A DNA stretch of 64,000 nt from assembly GCA_945878375.1 (NCBI GenBank), contig CAMDWG010000003.1, forward strand, positions 1-64,000, given 5' to 3'. The notes below the pieces were generated by a model. It was given only the letters and a program-made list of their open reading frames with translations, did no database searches and had not been told where the DNA came from. The first letter of the stretch is position 1, and each line of letters starts with the position of its first letter. Below, in pieces: positions 25,587 to 34,793 of this stretch. The position numbers were made by a program, and so were the translations under genes. The DNA is from Roseomonas mucosa (GTDB lineage Bacteria; Pseudomonadota; Alphaproteobacteria; Acetobacterales; Acetobacteraceae).

Positions 25587-26771
25587 CTACCCGGTCAGGA
25601 TTCCCTTCGCGCGCAGGGCGTCGATCTCGGCCGGGCTGTAGCCGAGTTCCGCCGCCACCGCCGCGCCATCGGCGCCGGGCGCGCGCAGATCCCCCGCTCC
25701 GCCGGGTCGCGCGCCATCCAGGCTGACGGGCAGCGCCGGCAGCGACAGGGCGCGCCCATCGGGCAAAGTCAGCGGCACCAACCCGCCCGAGCCGTTCAGA
25801 TGCGGGTCGTCGAACAGGTCGGCCGGCTTGCCGATGGGCGCGAAGGGCAGGCCGAGCGCCTCGCATTTCGCCATCAGATCGGCCTTGGTCCAGCCGCGCA
25901 GCGCCGCGGCGATGCGCGGCAGGGTGCGGCCGCGCTGGCCCACGCGCTGCTGCTTGGTGGCCAGCGTCGGATCGGCCGCGAGGTCATGCAGGCCGAAGGC
26001 GTCGCAGAAGGCGGGCCATTGCGTGTCGGTGACCACGCCCACGAAGACCTGCCCGCCATCTTCGGTGTCAAAAATGTCATAGACTGGCCAGGCCGGGGTG
26101 CGGACCGACATGGGCGGCGGCGCGGCGCCGGTGATCGCGGTCTGCGCCATGTGCTGGGCCATCAGCAGCGCGACGGTCTCGAACAGCCCGGCCTGCACCT
26201 CTCCACCGCGTCCCGTCGCCTCCCGCTCCTTCAGCGCGGCGAGGATGCCGATGACGGCCGAAAGCCCGCCCATGATATCGATCACGCTGGACCCGGCGCG
26301 CAGCGGCCGGCCTTCCAGGCCGGTCATGTAGGCCAAGCCCCCCATCATCTGCACCACCTCATCCAGCGCGGTGCGGTGTTCATAGGGGCCGGGCAGGAAG
26401 CCCTTGCAGGAACAGTAGATCAGGCGCGGATTCGTGGCGCTGAGCGCGGCATAGCCCAGGCCGAGTTTCTCCATCGCGCCGGGCCGAAAATTCTCGATCA
26501 CCACATCGGCACGGGCCAGCAGGCGCTTGACCAGCGCCATCCCCTCCGGCGCCTTGAGGTCCACGGCCAGGCTGCGCCGGCCCCGGCCGAAGGCGGCGTA
26601 GAAGCCGGTGCCCGACCCGGTCAGGCGGCGCGTGGTGTCGCCATCCGGCGCGGGTTCCACCTTCACCACCGACGCGCCGAGATCGGCCAGCGTCATCCCC
26701 GCGGTCGGGCCCATGACCATGTGGGTGAATTCGACGACGTTCAGGCCCTTGAGCGGCGTGGGAGAGGTCAT
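25587..26771 (-). CDS. Family III CoA-transferase (CaiB/BaiF type)
   Basis: 394 residues. Family III enzymes transfer CoA between carboxylic acids through an aspartyl-CoA thioester. Motifs are 'LKGLNVVEFTHMVMGPTAGM', 'LADLGASVVKVEP', 'RSLAVDLKAPEG', 'ENFRPGAMEKLGLGY' and 'TALDEVVQMMGGLAYMTG', with the likely catalytic Asp in TALDE. Length is typical. The start is ATG 26771, with a 4-base ATGA overlap with the stop of the SMP-30 gene upstream, so the two are translationally coupled. The acyl substrate is unknown. Convergent with the Usp gene. Confidence 0.9.
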   Translation of the reverse strand: MTSPTPLKGLNVVEFTHMVMGPTAGMTLADLGASVVKVEPAPDGDTTRRLTGSGTGFYAAFGRGRRSLAVDLKAPEGMALVKRLLARADVVIENFRPGAMEKLGLGYAALSATNPRLIYCSCKGFLPGPYEHRTALDEVVQMMGGLAYMTGLEGRPLRAGSSVIDIMGGLSAVIGILAALKEREATGRGGEVQAGLFETVALLMAQHMAQTAITGAAPPPMSVRTPAWPVYDIFDTEDGGQVFVGVVTDTQWPAFCDAFGLHDLAADPTLATKQQRVGQRGRTLPRIAAALRGWTKADLMAKCEALGLPFAPIGKPADLFDDPHLNGSGGLVPLTLPDGRALSLPALPVSLDGARPGGAGDLRAPGADGAAVAAELGYSPAEIDALRAKGILTG

Positions 26772-27655
26772 GGGGCGGGGATCTCGGCAGCCAGCAGGCA
26801 GCCCGACTCGCTTTCGCTGATCACCAGCGTGCGGCCATCGGGGGCCAGGGTGCAGTTGGTCGGCATGCGCCCGAAGGGCGTGCAATCCACGCGATGGGTG
26901 CAGACGCCATGCGGGTCCACCACCCAGACTTGGCCATGGCCGGGATTGGCGACGAACAGCCGGTCATGCGCGTCCACCGCCAGCCCATCGGGGCCCACGG
27001 TCCCGGCCGGCGCGCGGAAGAACAGGTTCGCCTTGCCCACCATCGCATCGGCGCGCAGCGCGAAGCGCCAGACCTCGCAGCTGCGCGTCATCGCGACCAT
27101 CAGATGCGTTCCCGCGCGGTTCAGCGCCAGGCCGTTCGGGCTCGGCCCATTGGCGATCAGCCGGTCGAGCCTTCCATCGGGATGCAGGCGGAAGACACGC
27201 CCGGTCGGGTCCTGCAGCCCGGTCTGGCCCTGGTCGGTGAAGATCAGCGACCCGTCGGGGTGGATCACCACGTCGTTCAGGCCGCGAAAACTCTCGGTGA
27301 GCGCGGTTTCCAGGATCGGCGCCATGGCGCCGTCGCGGGGGTCGAGGGCGAGCAGCCCGTGGCGGTAATCCGCCACCACCAGATCATGGCCCCGCGCAGC
27401 GAGCCCATTGGGCCAGCCGCCGTAATCGGCGATCGCTTCCCACTGCGTCCCGGCCACGCGGAAGACTCGGCCATGGGGGATGTCCACGCAGAACAGGTTG
27501 CCCGCCGCATCGAAGCAGGGGCCTTCCAGGAAGCTGTCGATCGGCGCACCGCCCCGGTTGGCCTCCGCCCAGGCCGAGGGCCGTGGCCGGCGCAGCTGAT
27601 CGGGCAGGCGGGAGAGCAGGCTGGCCGCGATGGGCCGGGGCGGGTCGAACCACAT
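26768..27655 (-). CDS. SMP-30/gluconolactonase-like beta-propeller hydrolase
   Basis: 295 residues. A six-bladed beta-propeller lactonase family protein: 'GPCFDAAGNLFCVDIPHGRV', 'GWPNGLA', 'LNDVVIHPDGSLIFTD', 'PNGLALNRAGTHL' and 'GPDGLAVDAHDRLFVANPG'. The Glu, Asn and Asp metal ligands expected in these blocks are present ('LEGP', 'LNDV', 'GPDG'). It would hydrolyse a sugar or aromatic-derived lactone in the cytoplasm. The start is ATG 27655 ('MWFDPPRP'). Sequence upstream in the same frame is repeat DNA. It is coupled to the CoA-transferase by an ATGA overlap, suggesting one catabolic step set. Confidence 0.88.
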   Translation of the reverse strand: MWFDPPRPIAASLLSRLPDQLRRPRPSAWAEANRGGAPIDSFLEGPCFDAAGNLFCVDIPHGRVFRVAGTQWEAIADYGGWPNGLAARGHDLVVADYRHGLLALDPRDGAMAPILETALTESFRGLNDVVIHPDGSLIFTDQGQTGLQDPTGRVFRLHPDGRLDRLIANGPSPNGLALNRAGTHLMVAMTRSCEVWRFALRADAMVGKANLFFRAPAGTVGPDGLAVDAHDRLFVANPGHGQVWVVDPHGVCTHRVDCTPFGRMPTNCTLAPDGRTLVISESESGCLLAAEIPAP

Positions 27656-27699
27656 GGGCGGGAAGGTGCCGTGGCGGGGACGTGGGTGGAAGGGGGGGC

Positions 27700-28035
27700 G
27701 CCGGTCCGGGGAAGGTCGGTCGCGCCCCCTCCCCAGCCAGCCTTCGGCGCAGCGGCAGTGCCGCTGCCCCCGGCTCGGCGGGAGAGGGGCCAGTTGCGCC
27801 AGCTTCCCTCTCCCGCGGAGCGGGGGAGGGTGCACGAGCGGAGCGAGGGCGGGTGGGGGCGCGACCGACCGGGCAGAAGAGCGGCGATATCCCGCCACGC
27901 TGTCGCGCCCCCTCCCCGACCAGCCTTCGGCGCAGCGGCCGTGCCGCTGCCCCCCCGCGCGCGGGGGAGGGAGCATGTCGCGCCGATCCCCCTCTCCCGC
28001 GGAGCGAGGGAGCAGGTCACGCCAACTGCCCCACC
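27700..28035. repeat. GC-rich intergenic repeat cluster (CCTCCCC / CCCTCTCCCGC family)
   Basis: This 427-base gap between the SMP-30 gene and leuC is almost wholly repetitive. It holds two diverged copies of a unit with CAGCCTTCGGCGCAGCGGC followed by GTGCCGCTGCCCCC (about 27741 and 27922). Alternating with these are CCCTCTCCCGCGGAGCG segments (about 27806 and 27991) and GCGCCCCCTCCCC boxes. Related copies occur at 38265-38370 and 53858-54180. No ORF or promoter is supported within it. Confidence 0.7.
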
Positions 28036-28082
28036 CCTCCCGCCCCTTGCGGTCCAGGCGTCGCCGACGCAGCTTCGCCCCC

Positions 28083-29450
28083 ATGGCACGCACATTGTTC
28101 GACAAGATCTGGGACGCCCATGTCGTCCATCGGCGGGATGATGGACTCTGCCTGCTCTATGTGGACAGGCATTACTTTCACGAGGGCAGCTTCCACGCCT
28201 TCAACATGCTCCGCGCGCGGGGGCTGAAGGTCCGGCGGCCAGATCTCACCTTCGGCTTCGGCGATCACTACGCCCCCACCCGCGCGCGCGCGACGAGCGC
28301 CATCGCCGACCCCGAGATCCGCGGGATCATCGAGACCTTCGAGGCCAATGCGAAGGCCGCCGGCATCCGCGCCTTCGACCTGGCGGACCCGATGCAGGGC
28401 ATCGTGCATGTGGCGGGGCCGGAGCTGGGCCTGACACTGCCGGGCATGACGGTGGTCTGCGGCGACAGCCACACATCGAGCCATGGCGCGCTCGGCGCGC
28501 TGGCCTTCGGCATCGGCGCGTCCGAGGTCGCGCATGTGCTTGCGACCCAGACCATCTGGCAGTCGAAGCCCCGCCAGATCCGCGTGACCTTCGACGGCGT
28601 ACTGCCCGCCGGCAGTACCGCGAAGGACATGGCGCTGGCGCTGATCGCGGCCATCGGCACGGGCGGCGCGCTGGGGGGGGCCATCGAATTCGCGGGGCCA
28701 GCCGTGCGGGCGCTGTCGGTGGAAGCGCGGCTCACGCTCTGCAACATGGCGATCGAGGCCGGGGCGCGCACCGGCATGGTCGCCCCCGATGCGATCACGG
28801 AAGCCTGGCTGGCCGGCCGCCCCTTCGCCCGCGCGGTGGACCTCGCGCCGCTGCATTCCGACCCCGCCGCCCGCTTCGACGCGGAGGTCACGCTGGATGC
28901 CGCCCGCATCGCGCCGATGGCCACCTGGGGCACGAGCCCCGAGGAAGCGGTGGCGCTGGCCGGCCGCGTCCCGAAGCCGGAGGACGCGCCCGACGAAGCC
29001 CGCGCCAAGGCGTGGCGGCGGAGCCTGGACTATATGGGCCTGACGGGCGGGGAGCGTATGGCGGATGTGAAGCTCGACCGCGTCTTCCTAGGCTCCTGCA
29101 CCAATTCGCGGCTGGATGATCTGCGCGCGGCGGCCGCCGTGCTGAAGGGGCGGCGCATCGCCGTGCCGATGCTGGTCTCGCCGGGGTCGTCGGCCATCAA
29201 GCGCGCGGCGGAGGCCGAGGGGCTCGACCGCATCTTCACCGAGGCTGGCGCGGCGTGGGAGGAGAGCGCCTGTTCGCTCTGTGTCTCCATGAACGGTGAC
29301 AGCGTGGGGGAAGGGGAGCGTTGCGCCTCCACCTCCAACCGGAATTTCGTGGGGCGGCAGGGGCGGGGGGCGCGGACGCATCTGGTCTCGCCGGCTTCAG
29401 CGGCGGCCTCGGCACTCGCCGGGCGGCTTGTGGCGGCGGAGGGCGTGTAA
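28083..29450 (+). CDS. leuC: 3-isopropylmalate dehydratase-type large subunit (LeuC family, divergent)
   Basis: A 455-residue aconitase-superfamily enzyme with a [4Fe-4S] cluster. Cluster ligands are visible in 'LGSCTNSR' and in 'CSLCVSMNGD'. 'VVCGDSHTSSHGALGALAFG' and 'SNRNFVGRQGRG' are substrate-site blocks. It pairs with the small subunit that follows with TAATG overlap. It isomerises 2- and 3-isopropylmalate for leucine synthesis, or a related hydroxyacid. Several positions deviate from standard LeuC ('LLYVDRHYFHEGSFHAF' instead of the usual VTSPQAF block), so a paralogue acting on another 2-alkylmalate, such as citraconate or dimethylmaleate, is possible. The usual leuB/asd neighbours are absent. 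Start ATG 28083. Confidence 0.85.
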   Translation: MARTLFDKIWDAHVVHRRDDGLCLLYVDRHYFHEGSFHAFNMLRARGLKVRRPDLTFGFGDHYAPTRARATSAIADPEIRGIIETFEANAKAAGIRAFDLADPMQGIVHVAGPELGLTLPGMTVVCGDSHTSSHGALGALAFGIGASEVAHVLATQTIWQSKPRQIRVTFDGVLPAGSTAKDMALALIAAIGTGGALGGAIEFAGPAVRALSVEARLTLCNMAIEAGARTGMVAPDAITEAWLAGRPFARAVDLAPLHSDPAARFDAEVTLDAARIAPMATWGTSPEEAVALAGRVPKPEDAPDEARAKAWRRSLDYMGLTGGERMADVKLDRVFLGSCTNSRLDDLRAAAAVLKGRRIAVPMLVSPGSSAIKRAAEAEGLDRIFTEAGAAWEESACSLCVSMNGDSVGEGERCASTSNRNFVGRQGRGARTHLVSPASAAASALAGRLVAAEGV

Positions 29451-30052
29451 TGTCTGAGCCCTTCACCACCCTGACCGCCATCGCGGCGCCGCTCGACATG
29501 CCGAATGTCGATACCGACCAGATCCTGCCCGCGCGCTTCCTGCGCCGGCCGCGGGATGAGCGGTATGCGACCTATGGCTTCCACGATCTGCGCTTCAACC
29601 CGGATGGCACGCCGCAGCCCGACTTCATCCTGAACCGCCCGCCCTTCGACCGGGCCGGGATCCTGGTCGCGGCGCGGAATTTCGGCGTCGGCTCCTCCCG
29701 CGAAGCGGCGGTCTATGCGCTGCTCGCGCTTGGCATACGCTGCGTGGTGGCGGAGAGCTTCGGCGACATCTTCTTCTCCAACGCGCTGAAGAACGGGCTG
29801 CTGCCGGCCCGCCTGCCGGAGCCTGCGGTGACGGCGCTGCGCGACCTCGTCCTGGCCGCGCCGGGCACCGCGCTGACCGTGGACCTGCCCCATAACCGCC
29901 TGAGCGCGCCGGACGGCACCGGGCATGCTTTCGTGATCCCGCCCTTTTCGCGTGACTGCCTGCTGCGCGGATTGGATGAGATCGGCCTGACGCTGACCCT
30001 GCTGCCGGAGATCGAGGCCTTCGAGGCGCCGGGGGGTGCCCGCGATCCTTAA
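29450..30052 (+). CDS. leuD: 3-isopropylmalate dehydratase-type small subunit (LeuD family)
   Basis: A 200-residue swivelling domain of the LeuCD isomerase. Markers are 'PNVDTDQILPARFLRR', 'GILVAARNFGVGSSREAAVYAL' with the active-site GSSRE block, and 'SFGDIFFSNALKNGLLPARL'. Length is normal. The start codon A overlaps the last base of the leuC stop (TAATG), so the two subunits are translated together. It probably works with the preceding subunit in the cytoplasm. As with that subunit, the substrate could be isopropylmalate or a related alkylmalate. Confidence 0.9.
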   Translation: MSEPFTTLTAIAAPLDMPNVDTDQILPARFLRRPRDERYATYGFHDLRFNPDGTPQPDFILNRPPFDRAGILVAARNFGVGSSREAAVYALLALGIRCVVAESFGDIFFSNALKNGLLPARLPEPAVTALRDLVLAAPGTALTVDLPHNRLSAPDGTGHAFVIPPFSRDCLLRGLDEIGLTLTLLPEIEAFEAPGGARDP

Positions 30053-30053
30053 C

Positions 30054-30082
30054 TTGACCTCTCGCGGCGCAGGGGCTGCGAT
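30054..30082 (+). promoter_or_regulatory. Candidate promoter for the RND efflux genes
   Basis: TTGACC (30054-30059), a 17-base spacer and TGCGAT (30077-30082) lie just after the leuD stop and before ATG 30098. The -35 match is good and the -10 is poor, so this is tentative. Confidence 0.35.
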
Positions 30083-30097
30083 GGCAACAGTGCCGGG

Positions 30098-31282
30098 ATG
30101 AAAATGATGCGAACGGTCCGAGCCTTTCTTGCCGCCCTGCCGGCGCTGATCCTCGCCCCGGCGCCCATCCTGGCGCAGCCGGGGCCGCAGGGGCCGCCGC
30201 CGGTCGGCGTCATCACCGCCGAAAGGCGGCCGGTGACCGAAAGCACCGAATTCGTCGGCCGTATCGAGGCGATCGACCGTGTCGATCTCCGCGCCCGCAT
30301 CACCGGCTTCCTCGAGGAACGCAGCTTCCGCGAAGGCCAGGAAGTGGCCGCCGGGGCGCCGCTGTTCCGCATGGAACGCCCACCCTTCGAAGCGCAGGTG
30401 GCGCAGGCCGGCGCGCAGGTGGCCTCGGCCGAGGCGGAGCTGAATAACGCCAATATCCAACTGGCCCGCGCGCGGGAATTGGTGCGCACCCAGGCCGGCA
30501 CCCAGGCGAGGGTGGATGACGCGACCGCCGCGCAGCGCGCGGCCCAGGCCGCCCTGCTCGGGGTCCAGGCGCAGCTGCGGGTGGCGAATATCAACCTCGG
30601 CTATACCGAGATCGCCGCCCCCTTCGCGGGCAAGATCGGGCGGTCCAACTTCTCCCCCGGCGCGGTGGTGGGGCCGGATTCGGGGCCGCTCGCGACCCTG
30701 GTCAGCCAGGACCCGATGCGCGTCGCCTTCCCGGTCAGCCTGCGGCTGGGGGTGGAGCTGCGCGACCGCTTCGAGGGGCGCGGCGGCGCGCAGGCCGTGG
30801 TGGTCCGCATCCGCCTGGTGAACGGGCGGATCTTCGACCAGCCCGGCCGGATCGAGTTCATCGACACCCAGGTGAACCGCGACACCGACACGCTGCTGAT
30901 CCGCGCCGTCCTGTCCAACCCGCCGCGCCGCGTGGCCGGCCCGACCGGCGACCCTGAACGCCAGCTGATCGACGGGATGTTCGTGAATGTCTTCGTCGAG
31001 GGCGCGGAGCCGGTGCCGCAGGTGGTGATCCCGCGCTCCGCCGTGCTGCAGGACCAGCAGGGCCATTTCGTGCTGGTGGTCGGCCAGGGCAACCGCGCGG
31101 AACGGCGGGGCGTGACGCTCGGCCGCAGCATCGCCGACCAGGTCGTGATCGAAGGCGGGCTGGAGGGTGGGGAGACGGTGGTGACGGAGGGCGTGCAGCG
31201 CGTGCGCCCCAACCAGCCGGTGCAACCCAACCCCGCCGCCGGCCCAACGGTGCGCGGCACCCCCACGGCCCCGAGGGATTAA
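30098..31282 (+). CDS. RND efflux periplasmic adaptor (HlyD/AcrA family)
   Basis: 394 residues. It has a signal peptide ending 'APAPILAQPG', a biotinyl-lipoyl-like segment ('RIEAIDRVDLRARITGFLEE', 'EGQEVAAGAPLFRME'), an alpha-helical hairpin (about 95-165), and the second lipoyl half ('NINLGYTEIAAPFAGKIG'). Beta-barrel and membrane-proximal domains follow. It has no lipobox Cys, unlike AcrA. It links the inner-membrane RND pump to an outer-membrane channel. The pump gene follows after 136 bases holding repeat copy B. No TolC-type gene is nearby, so the channel must be shared. Confidence 0.93.
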   Translation: MKMMRTVRAFLAALPALILAPAPILAQPGPQGPPPVGVITAERRPVTESTEFVGRIEAIDRVDLRARITGFLEERSFREGQEVAAGAPLFRMERPPFEAQVAQAGAQVASAEAELNNANIQLARARELVRTQAGTQARVDDATAAQRAAQAALLGVQAQLRVANINLGYTEIAAPFAGKIGRSNFSPGAVVGPDSGPLATLVSQDPMRVAFPVSLRLGVELRDRFEGRGGAQAVVVRIRLVNGRIFDQPGRIEFIDTQVNRDTDTLLIRAVLSNPPRRVAGPTGDPERQLIDGMFVNVFVEGAEPVPQVVIPRSAVLQDQQGHFVLVVGQGNRAERRGVTLGRSIADQVVIEGGLEGGETVVTEGVQRVRPNQPVQPNPAAGPTVRGTPTAPRD

Positions 31283-31295
31283 GCCCTTTGTGCGA

Positions 31296-31342
31296 CCCTC
31301 AAACGCCGGGCGCGGCGCCTCCGCGCCGCTTGGCTTCGCGGC
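31296..31342 (+). repeat. Dispersed intergenic hairpin repeat, copy B
   Basis: CCCTCAAACGCCGGGCGCG and CTTGGCTTCGCGGC flank a hairpin with GGCGC/GCGCC arms. It starts 14 bases after the adaptor stop, in the adaptor-to-pump gap. Further GC palindromes follow to 31390 (GGCGCGC repeats). The ends are as in copies A and C. Confidence 0.7.
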
Positions 31343-31418
31343 ACCGGCCGCGGGCCGCATTCGCGGCCTCGGCGCGCTTCGGCGCGCCGCATGGCAGCGC
31401 TGGGAGCGGGTGTAGCCC

Positions 31419-34400
31419 ATGATCTCCGCCGTCTTCGTCGATCGCCCCCGGCTGGCGATCGTCATCTCCATCGTGCTCACTTTGGCCGGTGCGCTGGCGC
31501 TGCTGCGGATTCCCGTCGCGCAGTTCCCGGACATCGTGCCGCCCCAGGTCTCGGTCACCACGGCCTATCCGGGTGCCTCGGCGGCGGTGGTGGAATCGAC
31601 CGTCGCGCAGGTGATCGAAAGCGCGGTGAACGGCGTCGAGGGCATGATCTACATGTCGTCGAACAGCGCCAATGACGGCACCTACAGCCTCTCCGTCTCC
31701 TTCGCGCTCGGCACCAATCCCGACATCGCGACGGTGAACGTCAACAACCGCGTGCAATCCGCGCTGGCGCGGCTGCCGCAGGAAGTGCAGCGCGCCGGGG
31801 TGACGGTGCGGAAGCAATCCTCCGCCGTGCTGCAATTCATCGCTGTGACCAGCGACAACCCGCAGCATGACGGGCTGTTCCTGTCGAATTACATCACCAT
31901 CAACATGCTGGACCGCCTGGCACGTGTGCCGGGCATCGGCCAGGTTTCGATCTTCGGCGCCATGGATTATTCCATGCGGATCTGGTTCGAGGTGGACCGG
32001 CTGATCAGCATGAACCTGACGCCATCCGACGTGATCCAGGCGATCCAGGCGCAGAACGTGCAGGCCGCCGTCGGGCGCATCGGCGCGCAGCCGATCTCCG
32101 ACGACCAGCAATACCAGATCAACCTCCAGACGCAGGGCCGTCTGACGACGGCGGAGGAATTCGGCAACATCGTCGTCCGCGCCAGCCGCGACGGGTCGCT
32201 GCTGCGCGTGCGCGACGTGGCGCGGATCGAGCTGGGCGCGGCGCGGATGGACACGGAAAGCCGGCTGAACGGCAAGCCGGCCGTGACGCTTGGCACCTAT
32301 CTCTCGCCCGGTGCCAATGCGGTGACCACGGCGGGCGCCCTGTCCCGCACGCTGGACGATCTGTCGCGCCGCTTCCCCGAAGGGATGCGGACCACGGTCT
32401 TCTACGACACCTCCACCTTCGTCGTGGACACGATGCATGAGGTCATCAAGACCCTGCTCGAGGCCTTCGTGCTCGTGGTCATCGTGGTGCTGCTGTTCCT
32501 GGGCAATGTGCGGGCGACGATCATCCCCGTGATCGCCGTGCCGGTCAGCCTGATCGGCACCTTCGCGGTGCTGCTGGCGGTCGGATTTTCGGCCAACACC
32601 GTCAGCCTGCTGGCGATGGTGCTGGCGATCGGCATCGTCGTGGACGACGCCATCGTGGTGGTCGAGAATGTCGAACGCGTGATGGAGGAGGAACCCCACC
32701 TCACCCCCGCCGAGGCGACGAAGAAGGCGATGGGGCAGATCACCGGGCCGATCGTCGCGATCACGCTGGTGCTGCTGTCGGTCTTCGTGCCGGTGGGCTT
32801 CATCCCGGGCCTGTCGGGCGTGCTGTTCGCGCAATTCGCGGTGACTGTCTCAGTCGCCATGATCATCTCCGCGATCAATGCGCTGACGCTGTCGCCGGCG
32901 CTTTGCGCGGTGTTCCTCAAGCCCCATCACGGGCCGCGCAAGGGCGTGCTGGCCACCGTGATGCGTGGCATCGACTGGGTGCGCGACCGCTATGGCGACA
33001 TGGTCGCGCGGCTGGTTCGCATCTCCTCTGTCTCGCTTGTGCTGACGGCGGTCTTCGCGGGCGGGACCTGGTGGCTTTCGGCCAAGACGCCGCAGGGCTT
33101 CCTGCCCGAGGAAGACCAGGGCGCCTTCTTCGTGCAGATGCAGCTTCCCCAGGGCGCCAGCCTGTCGCGCACCCGCGCGGCGGTGGAACAGGTCGAGCAG
33201 ATCATCGCGCCGACACCCGGCGTGGCCAGCGTGCTGTCCATCGTCGGCTTCAGCCTGATGGACAATGGCGCGCAATCCAACGCCGCCTTCCTTGTTGTCC
33301 GCATGAAGCCCTTCGAGGACCGGACCGGGGCGCAGGAAAGCGTCTTCGCCGCGATCCGCACCGTCTTCGGCGCGACGCAGCAGGTGCTGGCGGCGAACAC
33401 CTTCGCCTTCAACATCCCGCCCATCATCGGCTTGGGCACCGGCGCCGGCTTCCAGTACCAGCTGCAGAACCTGGAAGGCCGCCCGCCGGAGGAGATGGCG
33501 AGCGCGATGCTCGGCATGGTCGTCGCCGCCAACCAGGATCCGCGCCTGGCGCGCGTCTTCTCGACCTTCGCGGCCAATACGCCGTCGCTGTTCCTGGATG
33601 TGGACCGCGACAAGGCGCAGGCGCTCGGCATCCGCATCAGCGACATCTTCACCGCGCTGCAGACCACGCTGGGCGGCTTCTACGTCAACGACTTCAACAT
33701 CTATGGCCGGTCCTGGCAGGTGAACATCCAGGGCGAGGCGCGGGACCGCGACGACATCCCCGACCTCTGGCGCATCCATGTCCGCAGCGGCGGCGGAGAG
33801 ATGGTGCCGCTGCGCTCCATTGCCGATATCCGCATCGTGCTGGGGCCGCAGACGATCAACCGCTACAACAATGTCCGCTCCGTCTCCATCAGCGGCGCGC
33901 CGGCGCCCGGCATTTCGTCTGGCGACGCGCTCGCGGCGATGGAGGCCTTGTCGGATCGCGTGCTGCCGCAGGGCTATGACTATGAATGGACCGGCACCGC
34001 CTTCCAGGAAAAGCAGGCGAGCGGGCAGACCGCCATGATCCTCGCGCTCGCGATCCTGTTCGCCTATCTGTTCCTGGTCGCGCTGTATGAAAGCTGGGTG
34101 ATCCCGGTGCCCGTGCTGCTGTCCATCGCGGTGGGCGTGCTGGGTGCCTTCGTGGCGCTGGTGGCCACGGGGCTCGCGCTGGATGTCTACGCGCAGGTCG
34201 GGCTGGTGGTGCTGATCGCGCTGGCGGCGAAGAACGGCATCCTGATCGTCGAATTCGCGAAGGAACAGCGGGAAGCCGGGCTGCCGATCCGCGAGGCGGC
34301 GGTGCTGGGGGCGCGCTTACGCTTCCGCGCGGTGATGATGACTTCCGTCGCCTTCATCCTGGGGCTGGTGCCGCTGATCATCGCGACGGGCGCGGCTTCG

Positions 34401-34541
34401 GCGTCCCGCCGCGCGGTGGGCACGCCGGTCTTCGGGGGCATGCTGGCGGCGTCGCTGATCGGCATCTTCATGATCCCGATGCTCTATGTCGTGTTCCAGA
34501 CGCTGCGGGAGCAGGTGAAGGCCCGGTTCCGGCGCGGGTGA
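31419..34541 (+). CDS. RND multidrug efflux permease (HAE1/AcrB family)
   Basis: A 1040-residue proton-driven inner-membrane pump. It has twelve membrane segments in two halves with large periplasmic loops after TM1 and TM7. TM4 carries the proton-relay aspartates in '[18 protein letters not shown]'. The N-terminus, '[20 protein letters not shown]', and the porter-domain phrase '[19 protein letters not shown]' are typical of HAE1 members. '[15 protein letters not shown]'-like sequence lies near TM11. Start ATG 31419 has GGGAGCGGG upstream. It is presumably co-expressed with the adaptor. Substrates, probably hydrophobic drugs or metabolites, cannot be specified. Confidence 0.95.
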   Translation: MISAVFVDRPRLAIVISIVLTLAGALALLRIPVAQFPDIVPPQVSVTTAYPGASAAVVESTVAQVIESAVNGVEGMIYMSSNSANDGTYSLSVSFALGTNPDIATVNVNNRVQSALARLPQEVQRAGVTVRKQSSAVLQFIAVTSDNPQHDGLFLSNYITINMLDRLARVPGIGQVSIFGAMDYSMRIWFEVDRLISMNLTPSDVIQAIQAQNVQAAVGRIGAQPISDDQQYQINLQTQGRLTTAEEFGNIVVRASRDGSLLRVRDVARIELGAARMDTESRLNGKPAVTLGTYLSPGANAVTTAGALSRTLDDLSRRFPEGMRTTVFYDTSTFVVDTMHEVIKTLLEAFVLVVIVVLLFLGNVRATIIPVIAVPVSLIGTFAVLLAVGFSANTVSLLAMVLAIGIVVDDAIVVVENVERVMEEEPHLTPAEATKKAMGQITGPIVAITLVLLSVFVPVGFIPGLSGVLFAQFAVTVSVAMIISAINALTLSPALCAVFLKPHHGPRKGVLATVMRGIDWVRDRYGDMVARLVRISSVSLVLTAVFAGGTWWLSAKTPQGFLPEEDQGAFFVQMQLPQGASLSRTRAAVEQVEQIIAPTPGVASVLSIVGFSLMDNGAQSNAAFLVVRMKPFEDRTGAQESVFAAIRTVFGATQQVLAANTFAFNIPPIIGLGTGAGFQYQLQNLEGRPPEEMASAMLGMVVAANQDPRLARVFSTFAANTPSLFLDVDRDKAQALGIRISDIFTALQTTLGGFYVNDFNIYGRSWQVNIQGEARDRDDIPDLWRIHVRSGGGEMVPLRSIADIRIVLGPQTINRYNNVRSVSISGAPAPGISSGDALAAMEALSDRVLPQGYDYEWTGTAFQEKQASGQTAMILALAILFAYLFLVALYESWVIPVPVLLSIAVGVLGAFVALVATGLALDVYAQVGLVVLIALAAKNGILIVEFAKEQREAGLPIREAAVLGARLRFRAVMMTSVAFILGLVPLIIATGAASASRRAVGTPVFGGMLAASLIGIFMIPMLYVVFQTLREQVKARFRRG

Positions 34542-34617
34542 CGGGCCGGGGCGGGCGTGCGCTGCCCCCGCCCGGCCTGCGGCCGGGGCGAAAGCGCGTT
34601 CAAGGGCTTGAGGGGAT

Positions 34618-34692
34618 TGGAGCGGGCGGGGGGAATCGAACCCCCGACATTCAGCTTGGGAAGCTGACGTTCTACCTCTGAACTACGCCCGC
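34618..34692 (-). tRNA. tRNA-Gly (anticodon CCC)
   Basis: Read on the minus strand, a full cloverleaf is present. The acceptor stem is GCGGGCG/CGCCCGC, and the D arm contains GTTCAGAGGTAGAAC. The anticodon stem TCAGC/GCTGA encloses loop TTCCCAA, so the anticodon is CCC, which reads GGG. The T arm is GGGGG-TTCGATT-CCCCC. The discriminator base is U and the terminal CCA is encoded (34620-34618). Confidence 0.96.
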
Positions 34693-34764
34693 ATAACCGA
34701 CCACCCTTCTATCCGCAGGCGCCCCGGCGGGCAAGGCTTGGGGCTCGGGCCGACATCCCCGCGC

Positions 34765-34781
34765 TTGGCACGGCAAGTGCT
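34765..34781 (+). promoter_or_regulatory. Candidate sigma-54 promoter for the TctC receptor gene
   Basis: TTGGCAC (34765-34771) and TGC (34778-34780) place a GG doublet and a GC doublet exactly 10 bases apart, as required for sigma-54 -24/-12 elements. The -12 GC lies only 13 bases before ATG 34794, which would make a nearly leaderless transcript. The call is therefore tentative. Confidence 0.35.
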
Positions 34782-34793
34782 TTCTGTTCCCCC

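Noticed and set aside
27700-28035. CRISPR array
   Set aside because: Repeats are irregular, GC-rich and overlapping, without constant repeat length or unique spacers, and no cas genes are present.
31299-32834. Long minus-strand frames (31299-32834, 42105-44849, 29030-31561)
   Set aside because: Each is His/Arg/Gln-rich, has no motifs, and is antisense to a well-conserved gene (RND pump, symporter, adaptor/leuC). These are shadow frames.
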